This document shows positions 1-8,805 of a stretch of DNA of 32,732 bases, piece after piece. Origin of the DNA: Flavobacteriales bacterium (GTDB lineage: Bacteria; Bacteroidota; Bacteroidia; Flavobacteriales_D; JAHECK01); assembly GCA_030591505.1 (NCBI GenBank), contig JAUVAY010000015.1:1-32732 (forward strand), in the 5' to 3' direction. Each line of letters opens with the position of its first letter. Position 1 is the stretch's first letter. A model generated the notes under the pieces. That model worked only from the letters and a program-made list of their open reading frames with translations, was not told where the DNA came from and searched no databases. Both the position numbers and the translations under genes were made by a program.

Positions 1-1378
1 CATTTTTAAAATAACCCTTCATTACATTTTCACCGCGAATTACGATCTCTCCTATCTCTGTAGCTTTGGCCTCGGTGCTATCGTCCTTTATTATTTTACA
101 TTCAACATTAGGCATTACCCTTCCGGATGTTCCCAGCTTATGCATAAATGGAGTGTTTGACGAAATTATTGGTGCGGCTTCAGTAAGTCCATAGCCTTGA
201 AATACAGGGGAGCCAATGGAATAATAGAATTGTTGTTGCTTGATGTCTAAAAGTGCACCACCACCTACCATGTAATCAAGTTTTCCACCAAAAACATCAC
301 TTAGTTTTCCAAAGATGAGAGAAGAAGCGATTTTGTAAGGTAAATAATTCACTAACTTTTTTATAAAGGAAGGTTTGTGAAAAGTGTCTCCGTAAATGCA
401 ATTTCCAGCCCTCAGTCCCTCATTAAATAGCCCATTGATAAGTTTGCCTTTTTCCGCAACACCATCTTTCATCTTATTAATGAAATTCCCACTTAAAGCA
501 GGAACGGTAAGTAAAAAGTTTGGTTTTACTTCTTTTAAATTGATGGGGATGTTTTTTAACGTATTGATCAATCCCCCTCTGGTATCAATAAAGTATAGAT
601 CAAGAGCGCTAAACAATGCCCCATAAATTGCTACGGTATGTGCAAAACAATGATCTATTGGCAGAATAATTAATGTTCTAAAACCTCTCTTTAGTTTAAA
701 GACACTAACACCATCTAAGGCATTCGTGTAATAATTTACATGAGTCAACATGATTCCTTTTGGATTACCCGTTGTGCCCGATGTATAGCTAATGTTTACT
801 ACATCATCCTCTTTGATTTCCGAAATGATAGACTTAAGAAATTGGGGATCGTTCTTTAGTAATTCTTTTCCTTCCGCTAGCATTTCCCAATAGGAGAGAC
901 CTCTATTTACATCTATTCCTGCCTTCTTTAATTCAGCGTGAAAAAACTCAACATCTTTATCTAAATAGATGATAAACATGTCTTTATTTTCTATAAGTGG
1001 ATCGATCTCTATGATCTTATTCAAATGATTTTTTGAAGTAAAAATGGCTTTTGCTTCGGCATGATTAAAACGATAGGGTAATTCCTCCACTAAAAGTTTG
1101 ACAGAAAGAGGAACGGAAATAGCGCCTGCATAAAGAATTCCGTGCTCTGCGGTAACCCACATCGGACTGCCTTCTGAAACAATGGTGATCCTATCTTCTT
1201 TATTAATTCCCAATTGATGCAAATAAGCTCCAATGGCTAAGGAATTTTCTTTTACTTGATCGTAACTGTAAGATATCCAGCCTTTATCAGTTTTATAACT
1301 TAAATAATCAAGATCACCGTGCTCTTTGCTTGCATAATCTAATAGGCCAATAATTGTTCGATTTCCTTTTTCTAACAT
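1..1378 (-). CDS. AMP-dependent acyl-CoA synthetase (long-chain fatty-acid--CoA ligase type), 3' end outside window
   Basis: Reverse-strand frame open from the ATG at 1378 to the window edge, giving about 459 residues; the C-terminal part is missing. Adenylate-forming enzymes of this family activate a carboxylic acid with ATP and transfer it to CoA. The P-loop-like motif SYTSGTTGNPKG lies near residues 196-207, followed by LTHVNYY, and the A5-type motif YGLTEAAPII lies near residue 394. The N-terminus (MLEKGNRTIIGLLDYASKE) has no signal peptide, which fits a cytosolic or membrane-associated enzyme. The end visible here (GEIVIRGENVMKGYFKN) is the usual pre-A8 region, so roughly 130-200 residues should lie beyond the window. 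The gene is divergent from the barrel gene at 1531. Long-chain fatty acid is the most likely substrate given the family resemblance, but the specificity is inferred. Confidence 0.9.
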   Translation of the reverse strand, partial: MLEKGNRTIIGLLDYASKEHGDLDYLSYKTDKGWISYSYDQVKENSLAIGAYLHQLGINKEDRITIVSEGSPMWVTAEHGILYAGAISVPLSVKLLVEELPYRFNHAEAKAIFTSKNHLNKIIEIDPLIENKDMFIIYLDKDVEFFHAELKKAGIDVNRGLSYWEMLAEGKELLKNDPQFLKSIISEIKEDDVVNISYTSGTTGNPKGIMLTHVNYYTNALDGVSVFKLKRGFRTLIILPIDHCFAHTVAIYGALFSALDLYFIDTRGGLINTLKNIPINLKEVKPNFLLTVPALSGNFINKMKDGVAEKGKLINGLFNEGLRAGNCIYGDTFHKPSFIKKLVNYLPYKIASSLIFGKLSDVFGGKLDYMVGGGALLDIKQQQFYYSIGSPVFQGYGLTEAAPIISSNTPFMHKLGTSGRVMPNVECKIIKDDSTEAKATEIGEIVIRGENVMKGYFKN

Positions 1379-1473
1379 TGCGATTAATTCTTCTCTTTTC
1401 TAAAACAACAATTTAAACTATTTTTCTCTTTGAAAGAAATGTAATAAAGATGTGAATACGAGTCAATAATAAT

Positions 1474-1481
1474 CAAATGTA
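1474..1481 (-). promoter_or_regulatory. Possible -7 element (TACATTTG) for the acyl-CoA synthetase
   Basis: On the reverse strand this is an exact match to the Bacteroidota -7 consensus TAnnTTTG, about 95 bases upstream of the ATG at 1378. The nearest TTG for a -33 element is only 10 bases away, shorter than the usual 17-23, so the call is weak. Confidence 0.25.
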
Positions 1482-1530
1482 GCTCGTGTGACAAAGCATT
1501 CTCATTTATTTTCAGAATTTTATAAGCAGA

Positions 1531-2502
1531 ATGAAATACCTAGTCATAGTTGTCTTTTTGTTTTTCCAAACAAATGCTAATTTGTTTGCTCAGGCGTGTT
1601 GCTCAGCAGGAACCCCTCTCAGCGCACAAATGGGAATGGAATTCATGAATATAGGAGAACTATTAGCTAGTCTGTCCTACGACTATAATTATCTAAACGA
1701 TCAGTTTAAGAATAGTGAACAACTTGAAACAGACGACAGGTCACGCACTTCACAGAGTGTTTTACTTAGGTTTCAATATGCCATCAATAATAAGGTAGCA
1801 GTTGGAATATCTATGCCCTATGTGTTTAGGTCTGAGATAAATAACTCTTCAATTTCGAGCTTTTCAGATCTTTCAGCAGATGGTATTGGTGACCTTTTAA
1901 TTCAAAGTAACCTAACATTATTATCTAAGGGTAAGCATAATATTTTGCTTAGCGGCGGATTAAAAATTCCAACGGGAAGTAATGATGAAAGAAATGAATT
2001 TGACATTCCTTTACCCGCTGATCTACAGCCTGGAACAGGAAGCTGGGATGCTATAATTGGAAGCCTCTATGAAATGAATAATATTTTTGGGGGCGCTTTT
2101 CATTTTAATGCCTCATTTACGCTTCGATTAAATGGTAATGGGACTCGCTTTGATGGTAGACAAACATACCATTTTGGAAATGCTTTTCAAGTGATATCAG
2201 GTCTGACCTATGAAATGATCGTTAAACGCTCATATTTCGTTCCATCATTGAATTTAAGTTATCGTAGAACTTACGTTGATATTACAAATGGTGCGCTAAC
2301 ACCCAGTACGGGAGGAGATTGGATAAATATTGTTCCAGGTTTGAGTTATTATTATCAAGATAGTTTTAAAGTATTATTATCTACTGCTATTCCCATTTTT
2401 CGTTATTTAGAAGGTACGCAGCTAACAACAACTTATCGATTCTTCATTCAATTTCAATATACATTAAAGACAGTTAAGAATGAACTACAAGGTAATTATT
2501 AA
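1531..2502 (+). CDS. Secreted outer-membrane beta-barrel protein of unknown function
   Basis: The 323-residue product begins with a clear signal peptide (MKYLVIVVFLFFQTNANLFAQ, cleavage probably after AQ), followed by ACCSAGTPLSAQ. The rest is rich in alternating aromatic and polar strands with Gly/Asn turns and ends in FIQFQYTLK, as expected of an outer-membrane barrel. The strand pattern (RFQYAINNKVAVGISMPYVF, then GLKIPTGSN) resembles the transporter/phenol-degradation MetA-like barrel proteins, but this is by feel, not by a named motif. The two adjacent Cys of the mature N-terminus could bind metal or form a disulfide. Its 3' end overlaps the start of the DUF3179 gene by 23 bases, so the two are almost certainly co-translated and may act together in the envelope. 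Confidence 0.75.
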   Translation: MKYLVIVVFLFFQTNANLFAQACCSAGTPLSAQMGMEFMNIGELLASLSYDYNYLNDQFKNSEQLETDDRSRTSQSVLLRFQYAINNKVAVGISMPYVFRSEINNSSISSFSDLSADGIGDLLIQSNLTLLSKGKHNILLSGGLKIPTGSNDERNEFDIPLPADLQPGTGSWDAIIGSLYEMNNIFGGAFHFNASFTLRLNGNGTRFDGRQTYHFGNAFQVISGLTYEMIVKRSYFVPSLNLSYRRTYVDITNGALTPSTGGDWINIVPGLSYYYQDSFKVLLSTAIPIFRYLEGTQLTTTYRFFIQFQYTLKTVKNELQGNY

Positions 2503-3598
2503 AATATTTTCAATCAGCTTATTAATTCTGGTTTTTTCTTGTAGAAAACAAATTCCAGAACCGATAGGTAAATCATTTGGTTCCGGATTGACCGTGATTA
2601 ATGATAATTTTAATGGAAAAGATATTGTTGTAGTTGGAAATGAAGGACTGCAACTTCTTGTAGCTTTTGAACGAAGGCTGGAAGACGGTACCCTTCTTGA
2701 AATGCAAAAGACATCAGCTCTTTCTATCCCTGCAATATGTGAAGACCAAGAGGGAAATAACTGGGATATTTATGGGCTTTGTGTTTTTGGTCCCAGGCTA
2801 GGAGAGAAACTTCCTTTATTGCATTCTTCTCAAGGTTTTTATTTCGCTTTTAATTCGATATACAACGGAGTAGAGATCTATATGGGTGGAGATGTTGACC
2901 CTCCGGCTCCTGTTTTAGATGAGAATGAATGGTTGATCGATGAGGAATTTGTATTTGCGATTGGTGGTTTTGATGGTATTCCAGCTGTTGAAGAAGCTCA
3001 TTTTGAAATTTTTCGTTCGAGGGATTTTTTAGTAGATCCTTTTCATGTTTCTAATGAAGATAGAATAACAGTGGTGAAGATAGGAGATGAAGTAAGAGGA
3101 TACCCTCACAATATTCTTACACGACACGAGATCGTTAATGATGTGATCAATGGTATTCCAATTTGTATTAATTTTTGTCCATTAACTGCTACAGGCTACG
3201 TTTGGGAAAGAGGAAGTAATACCTATGGAGTATCAGGCTTACTCTATAATAACAACTTACTTATGTATGATAGAGATACAGAAAGTTTGTGGTCTCAAGT
3301 TCTTGGAAGGTCTGTTTGGGGTGATCAGCAAAGTGCAGAGCCAGTTCATATCAGAACTTTTGAAACTACTTTTGATACCTTTCAAATTATGTATGATTTC
3401 CAGGCTAAGGTTATGACACAAGAAACAGGCTTTCAATTTTCTTATGAAGGTAACCCTTACGATCAGTATAATTCTGTCGATGAGTTTTTATTATTTCCTA
3501 CGAGCTATCAAGATAATCGCTTACTAAATAAGGAGCGTGTTATTGGAATCGAAATAGAAGGAGAATGTAAGGTATATCCTTACTCTGCATTTAATTAG
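2480..3598 (+). CDS. DUF3179-family lipoprotein
   Basis: A 372-residue protein with a lipoprotein-type signal peptide (LLILVFSC, acceptor Cys about residue 21). The DUF3179 hallmarks are in order: DGIPAVEEAHF near residue 165, then VRGYPHNILTRHEIVND with INFCPLTATGYVW (about 202-245), then GVSGLLYNNNLLMYDR and ESLWSQVLG (about 250-275). The function of DUF3179 proteins is not established. In the longer family members I know, a second repeat beginning VIGVEV.GEAKAYP continues for some 80-100 residues. Here it starts (VIGIEIEGECKVYPYSAFN) and then the gene stops. The family's common CPLCGT reads CPLTAT here, a variant I believe occurs in some subgroups. The start overlaps the upstream barrel gene, implying coupling. 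Confidence 0.85.
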   Translation: MNYKVIIKIFSISLLILVFSCRKQIPEPIGKSFGSGLTVINDNFNGKDIVVVGNEGLQLLVAFERRLEDGTLLEMQKTSALSIPAICEDQEGNNWDIYGLCVFGPRLGEKLPLLHSSQGFYFAFNSIYNGVEIYMGGDVDPPAPVLDENEWLIDEEFVFAIGGFDGIPAVEEAHFEIFRSRDFLVDPFHVSNEDRITVVKIGDEVRGYPHNILTRHEIVNDVINGIPICINFCPLTATGYVWERGSNTYGVSGLLYNNNLLMYDRDTESLWSQVLGRSVWGDQQSAEPVHIRTFETTFDTFQIMYDFQAKVMTQETGFQFSYEGNPYDQYNSVDEFLLFPTSYQDNRLLNKERVIGIEIEGECKVYPYSAFN

Positions 3599-3699
3599 GA
3601 CGACTATTTATTTCACTTTTATTATTTACTTTCCTAAGTGGGAACTTGCTTAATTACCAATGTTTATTTTGTATTTTCACATACAAATACAAAGGAAGA

Positions 3700-4833
3700 A
3701 TGAGTAGAATAATCGTTTTAGGAGGTGGTATGGTAGGAAGTGCTATGGCATTAGATCTTGCTAGAGACCACAATGTAAGTTTGGCTGACATAAACTCTAA
3801 AAATCTGGAACAGACAAAGAAAAAGAATTCCTCAATTGAGACAATAAAATTAGATGTAAGTATAGCAGCCGACCTTAAGGAAGCTATTCAAGCTTTTGAC
3901 CTGGTTATATGTGCGGTACCTGGATTTTTGGGTTTCGAAACCCTAAAGACCATAATTGAAAGTGGAAAAAATGTTGTCGATATTTCCTTTTTCCCTGAAG
4001 ACGCACTTACCCTTAATTCACTAGCGATTGAAAATAGTGTTACGGCAATTGTAGATTGTGGAGTAGCCCCAGGAATGGATAATTTTATATTAGGTAGATT
4101 AAATGAAGAAATGGAAGTGAATAAATTTGCCTGTTATGTTGGAGGATTACCAAAATTTAAAAAATGGCCCTTCAATTATACAGCACCTTTTTCACCTGTT
4201 GATGTGATAGAAGAATATACCCGCCCAGCTCGTTATGTTGAAAATGGTTCGATGGTCGTAAAAGAAGCATTAAGTGATATTGAATTAATGGAGTTTGAAA
4301 ATGTAGGAACGCTCGAAGCATTTAATTCTGATGGATTACGAAGCATCTTGCAAACGATGTCTCACATTCCTAATATGATAGAAAAAACATTGCGCTATCC
4401 TGGACATGCTGAATATATAAGCCTACTTAAGGAAAGTGGCTTCTTTAGTGATAAAGCAATAGAGGTTGATGGTAAAATGGTTGTTCCCCTAGAGTTTACT
4501 TCAAAAATTCTTTTTGATGAATGGTTCCTTGGCGATAAAGAAGAGATTACCATTATGCGTGTAATAGTAGAAGGATTGAAAGAAGGAAAAAAGCACTGCT
4601 ATACTTATAATCTATATGATAGCTATGATAAGAAATCAGGGGTTGCATCGATGTCTCGTACGACTGGGTATACTGCGACAGCGGCTGCAAATATGTTTTT
4701 AAACGGATTATGGACGGATAAAGGAATGTTTCCCCCTGAATTGATTGGAAAGGATATCAATTGTTTTGAGTTTATTCTGGACTACTTAAAAGAGAGAGGA
4801 GTTAACTATAAACTGGAAGTTGATATTGAGTAA
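3700..4833 (+). CDS. Saccharopine dehydrogenase family oxidoreductase
   Basis: A 377-residue cytosolic protein. The N-terminus MSRIIVLGGGMVGSAMALDLARDH is a textbook Rossmann GxGxxG nucleotide-binding fold, and the C-terminal block around MSRTTGYTATAAANMFLNG with MFPPELIGKD is typical of the LYS9/saccharopine dehydrogenase family. Members catalyse NAD(P)-dependent oxidation of saccharopine in lysine metabolism, or related condensing/reducing steps, so the exact reaction is not settled here. I chose the ATG at 3700 because it follows an AAAGGAAGA ribosome-site-like stretch and begins exactly at the fold. The in-frame TTG at 3646 would add 18 unneeded residues and lies at a possible -33 TTG. 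The gene stands alone between the DUF3179 gene and the BNR-repeat gene. Confidence 0.85.
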   Translation: MSRIIVLGGGMVGSAMALDLARDHNVSLADINSKNLEQTKKKNSSIETIKLDVSIAADLKEAIQAFDLVICAVPGFLGFETLKTIIESGKNVVDISFFPEDALTLNSLAIENSVTAIVDCGVAPGMDNFILGRLNEEMEVNKFACYVGGLPKFKKWPFNYTAPFSPVDVIEEYTRPARYVENGSMVVKEALSDIELMEFENVGTLEAFNSDGLRSILQTMSHIPNMIEKTLRYPGHAEYISLLKESGFFSDKAIEVDGKMVVPLEFTSKILFDEWFLGDKEEITIMRVIVEGLKEGKKHCYTYNLYDSYDKKSGVASMSRTTGYTATAAANMFLNGLWTDKGMFPPELIGKDINCFEFILDYLKERGVNYKLEVDIE

Positions 4834-4921
4834 AATTCATATAATGTCCTTCTAAATCTGTATATTATACCGCATTAACCATTTGTTTTTAGCCAGATTT
4901 AACCTGTAACCCCCTTTTCAT

Positions 4922-7900
4922 ATGTATACGAGTAAGCGATTTACATCGGTGATAAGCTTTATATTTTTAGCTTTTTTCCTCATTTTTAACTCATCACCAT
5001 TAAGAGCTCAAAAGAAGAAATCGAGTAAGGAAAGCACGCTTAATTATAATGAAAAATTGTATTCAGGGCTTCAATGGAGAAATATTGGTCCGTTTAGAGG
5101 AGGAAGGTCAGCCGCAGTTTGTGGAGTTCCGGGAAAACCCATGTTGTTTTATATGGGCTCAACAGGAGGAGGCGTTTGGCGGACAAAAGATGGTGGGTCA
5201 AGTTGGGAGAATATTTCAGATGGATTTTTTGGAGGTTCAATTGGAGCTGTTGCTGTAAGTGAATTTGATAATAATGTAATTTATGTAGGTGAAGGTGAGG
5301 TCACGATCAGAGGAAATGTGAGTGATGGTCATGGAGTATGGAAATCAGTTGATGCTGGTGATTCATGGACCCATATTGGATTGCCCAATTCAAGGCATAT
5401 ACCAAGAATCAGGATTCACCCAAAAAATCCGGATATTGTTTATGCTGCAGTTCTTGGAGATTTATATAAATCATCAATTGAAAGAGGTGTATACCGAAGT
5501 AAAGACGGAGGAAAAACATGGGATAAAATTCTTTATGCCAATGAAAATGCTGGAGCTGTTGATCTGGTGATGGACCCAACGAACCCCAGAATACTCTATG
5601 CAAGTACCTGGAATGTAAATAGAACGCCTTATTCATTATCTAGTGGTGGTGAAGGTTCAGCACTATATAAAAGTAAAGATGGAGGAGATAGTTGGGAATT
5701 GTTATCGGATAAAGAAGGTTTTCCAAAAGGAGTTTTGGGTATTATTGGCGTGACTGTATCCCCAATAAACCCGCATAGAATATGGGCCTTGGTTGAATCA
5801 GAAAAGGGAGGCTTGCTTCGCTCTGATAATGGAGGTTCAACATGGAAACGAGTAAATAGTGACCGTTCATTGCGACAACGGGCATGGTATTATTCACGTG
5901 TTTATGCAGATACCGAAGATGAAGATAAAGTACATGTGCTTAATGTGCGTTATCATCAATCTACAGATGGTGGAAAAACCTTTAAAAGCTATCGAACGCC
6001 ACATGGAGATCATCATGACCTATGGATAGCACCGGAAGATGCAAATAGGATTATTATTGGAGATGATGGAGGTGCCCAAATTTCCTATGATGGAGGAATT
6101 CATTGGTCTGAATATACCAATCAACCTACGGCACAATTTTACCGTGTAACAACCGACGATCATTTTCCTTATCGTATCTATGGTGGTCAGCAAGATAATT
6201 CAGCGATCAGAATTTCACATCGAAGTAAGGGTGGGCATATTACTGAAGATGATTGGGAATCAACTGCTGGAGGTGAAAGTGCACAGATCGCTATTGAAGA
6301 GAATAATGAAGTGGTGTATGGAAGTAGTTATTTAGGTTTTTTAATGCGTTATGATTACAGAAGTGAAGAGTCAAGAAATATTAATGTTTGGCCATGGACT
6401 CCTGTAGGACATGGGGTTGAAGATATGAAATACAGGTTCCAATGGAATTTCCCTGTATTTATTTCACCCCATGATAATAGTAAACTATATGTTGCTTCAA
6501 ATCACTTACATGTCTCTTATGATGGTGGTGGTTCATGGAAAGAGATAAGTCCAGACCTCACTCGAAATGATAGTGCTAAGCTCGTTTCGTCAGGTGGGCC
6601 GATAACACAGGATAATACTGGGGTTGAATATTATTGTACTATTTTTTCTGCTACGGAGTCACCCTTTGAGAAAGACCTTATTTGGACAGGTTCGGATGAT
6701 GGACTTGTTTTTATTTCTAGAAATGGGGGAGAGGATTGGCTTGATGTTACACCGAAAGAAATACCCGAATGGATGATGATCAATAGTATAGACATTGATC
6801 CTTTTACACCTGGGGGTGCGTACATTGCAGGTTCTCGCTATAAAAGTGGTGACGACCATCCATATTTATACAGAACGAAGGATTATGGTAAAACGTGGAC
6901 GAAGATAACGACAGGGATACCAGACGACTATTTTACGAGAGTACTAAGAGCGGATCCAAATAGAAAAGGACTCCTATATGCAGGAACTGAAAGAGGAATG
7001 TATATTTCTTTTGATGATGGTAACTCCTGGAGTAAATTTCAACTAAACCTTCCTATAGTTCCTATTACTGATCTTGTGATAAAGGATAATAATTTAATTG
7101 CTGCTACACAAGGGAGAAGTTTTTGGATGATAGATGACCTTACTGTATTGCATCAATTAGCAGAAGAGATTAATAATGCTGAATTCTATCTCTATACACC
7201 TAAGTCATCCTATATTATGGATGGCTACAAAGGCGGTAAATCTCTAAAGTCAGGGGAAAATCATCCAAGTGGTGTAATGTTTTATACCTATTTTAAAAAT
7301 AAACCTGATAGTAGTCAGAAAATTAGTCTAATTATTAAAAATGCTGAAGGTGAAATAATTCGAACTTTATCAAAGGAAGCGAAAGAAAAGTCGGATAAAT
7401 GGACACCAAAAGACAGCACTCGTCTAATTGTTTGGAATATGCATTATCCAGACCCATTGAAAATTAAAGGGATGTTTTTCTTTTGGGTGATGCAATCAGG
7501 ACCTTCTGCAATACCTGGAGAATATGAAGCCGTACTAAAAGTAAATGAGGACTCTGTAAATACTAGATTCCAATTGCTAATGGATCCAAGAGTGAGTGCT
7601 ACCCAAGAGGATCTTCAGGCACAGTTTGATTTCTTAATTGATACTCGTGATAAGCTCACTGATATGCATCAATGTATTATTGATATTCGTGCTACTAGAA
7701 AACAGATCAATGAACTTAATGAAAAGTTGGATGAGGAGAATAAAGAATTAATGGATGAAGGAAAAAGAATTGACTCATTGATGTCGATAATTGAACAAGA
7801 GTTTTATCAAACCAAGAATAAAAGCGAACAAGACATGCTTAATTACCCAATAAAGCTTAATAATAAGCTAGGTCATTTATCAGCACTCGCTAATATGGGG

Positions 7901-8062
7901 TACAATCGTCCAACAGATCAGATGTATGCGTTGAAAGAAGAGTTATTTATTGAAATCGATGCCTTATTAAATGATTGGGAAAAGCTGAAGCGAATTGATA
8001 TTAATAATTTAAATCTCTTGGTTTATAAAGCTAATATTAATGCGATTTCAATACCCGATTGA
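4922..8062 (+). CDS. Large secreted Asp-box (BNR/sortilin-like) repeat protein
   Basis: A 1046-residue product with a signal peptide (ISFIFLAFFLIFNSSPLRAQ). I count about eleven Asp-box motifs of the S-x-D-x-G-x-x-W type between residues about 90 and 700, for example TKDGGSSWEN, SKDGGKTWDK, SYDGGGSWKE and SFDDGNSWSK. These build multi-bladed beta-propellers as in sialidases and VPS10/sortilin domains. The C-terminal part (about 760-1046) has a beta-rich section (GEIIRTLSKEAKEK... LIVWNMHYPDP) and then a helical, coiled-coil-like stretch (INELNEKLDEENKELMDEGK). Homologues are commonly annotated as glycosyl hydrolases, but I see no sialidase catalytic arginine triad with certainty, so an enzymatic role is unproven. 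It is probably periplasmic or secreted; no C-terminal sorting domain is evident. Confidence 0.85.
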   Translation: MYTSKRFTSVISFIFLAFFLIFNSSPLRAQKKKSSKESTLNYNEKLYSGLQWRNIGPFRGGRSAAVCGVPGKPMLFYMGSTGGGVWRTKDGGSSWENISDGFFGGSIGAVAVSEFDNNVIYVGEGEVTIRGNVSDGHGVWKSVDAGDSWTHIGLPNSRHIPRIRIHPKNPDIVYAAVLGDLYKSSIERGVYRSKDGGKTWDKILYANENAGAVDLVMDPTNPRILYASTWNVNRTPYSLSSGGEGSALYKSKDGGDSWELLSDKEGFPKGVLGIIGVTVSPINPHRIWALVESEKGGLLRSDNGGSTWKRVNSDRSLRQRAWYYSRVYADTEDEDKVHVLNVRYHQSTDGGKTFKSYRTPHGDHHDLWIAPEDANRIIIGDDGGAQISYDGGIHWSEYTNQPTAQFYRVTTDDHFPYRIYGGQQDNSAIRISHRSKGGHITEDDWESTAGGESAQIAIEENNEVVYGSSYLGFLMRYDYRSEESRNINVWPWTPVGHGVEDMKYRFQWNFPVFISPHDNSKLYVASNHLHVSYDGGGSWKEISPDLTRNDSAKLVSSGGPITQDNTGVEYYCTIFSATESPFEKDLIWTGSDDGLVFISRNGGEDWLDVTPKEIPEWMMINSIDIDPFTPGGAYIAGSRYKSGDDHPYLYRTKDYGKTWTKITTGIPDDYFTRVLRADPNRKGLLYAGTERGMYISFDDGNSWSKFQLNLPIVPITDLVIKDNNLIAATQGRSFWMIDDLTVLHQLAEEINNAEFYLYTPKSSYIMDGYKGGKSLKSGENHPSGVMFYTYFKNKPDSSQKISLIIKNAEGEIIRTLSKEAKEKSDKWTPKDSTRLIVWNMHYPDPLKIKGMFFFWVMQSGPSAIPGEYEAVLKVNEDSVNTRFQLLMDPRVSATQEDLQAQFDFLIDTRDKLTDMHQCIIDIRATRKQINELNEKLDEENKELMDEGKRIDSLMSIIEQEFYQTKNKSEQDMLNYPIKLNNKLGHLSALANMGYNRPTDQMYALKEELFIEIDALLNDWEKLKRIDINNLNLLVYKANINAISIPD

Positions 8063-8183
8063 TCTTTAATAGGAGTATATTGTCGGATTTATGATTTATG
8101 TCAGTTTTTAATAGAAGAATCATCATTGATTGGTTCTTCACGTAAATATAATTTAGTTAAGATTTAATTTAAAACCCAATACA

Positions 8184-8747
8184 ATGAAAAACAATGCCTT
8201 AAAGTTCTTTTCCGTGTTATTCACAATAGCATTAATTGGTTGCGCTGCACCAAGTGATAATACTGAAAATACCACATCAAGCAGTAATGATGCTGCTGCA
8301 AAAACCCACAGTCAAGCTGGAATCAATGATAGCGAGTCGGCTAACAATATTTTAAATATTGCTATTTCTTCTCCTGATCATACTACTTTGGTTGCTGCTG
8401 TTCAAGCTGCTCAAATTGAACATGTTCTTGTAAATGCTGGTCCATTAACAGTATTTGCTCCAATAAATGATGCATTTGCTGCACTTCCTGAAGGAACGGT
8501 TGAAACATTATTGAAGCCTGAGAATAAAGCTGATTTGGCTAGAATTCTTACACGTCACGCTGCACCAGGTACATACAAAACAATGTACTTAAAAGATGGA
8601 ATGACCCTTTATATGGCTACTGGAGATTATCTTCCAGTTGTTATAAAAGATGGTGATTACTATGTTGGTGGTGCAAAAATTTTAGCATCCATTGATTGTT
8701 CAAATGGTATCGTTCACGTAGTAGATAAAGTTATTTTACCTGAATAG
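8184..8747 (+). CDS. Fasciclin (FAS1) domain lipoprotein
   Basis: A 187-residue protein. The N-terminus has a lipobox-like segment (FTIALIGCAAPS, Cys about residue 20), then a low-complexity Ser/Thr/Asn/Ala linker (about 21-50). A single FAS1 domain follows from about 52 to the end: the H1 box region (LTVFAPINDAFAALPEGTV) and the C-terminal H2 box (GIVHVVDKVILP) are both clear. FAS1 domains act in adhesion and matrix contacts, so it is likely surface-attached via lipid. It is monocistronic, with a strong terminator directly downstream. The start ATG follows AATACA; no strong ribosome-binding site is visible, as usual in this phylum. Confidence 0.92.
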   Translation: MKNNALKFFSVLFTIALIGCAAPSDNTENTTSSSNDAAAKTHSQAGINDSESANNILNIAISSPDHTTLVAAVQAAQIEHVLVNAGPLTVFAPINDAFAALPEGTVETLLKPENKADLARILTRHAAPGTYKTMYLKDGMTLYMATGDYLPVVIKDGDYYVGGAKILASIDCSNGIVHVVDKVILPE

Positions 8748-8770
8748 ATTCATGACTAATTGTTTAGGTA

Positions 8771-8799
8771 AGCCCATCTTTTAATAAGGTGGGCTTTTT
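8771..8799 (+). terminator. Rho-independent terminator of the fasciclin gene
   Basis: The stem AGCCCATCTT / AAGGTGGGCT (10 bp, one G-T pair, loop TTAAT) is followed by a T-rich tail (CTTTTTA). It lies 23 bases after the fasciclin stop. A degraded copy of the same hairpin occurs at 10278-10303, next to the intact phosphatase paralogue. Confidence 0.85.
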
Positions 8800-8805
8800 A
8801 ATGCC

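Noticed and set aside
3646-3699. Extended N-terminus for the saccharopine dehydrogenase gene
   Set aside because: It would begin at a TTG and add 18 residues before a complete Rossmann start; the ATG at 3700 has a better ribosome-site-like sequence.
3599-3699. Continuation of the DUF3179 domain after its stop
   Set aside because: None of the three forward frames shows the expected second-repeat motifs, so readthrough or a simple frameshift is not supported.
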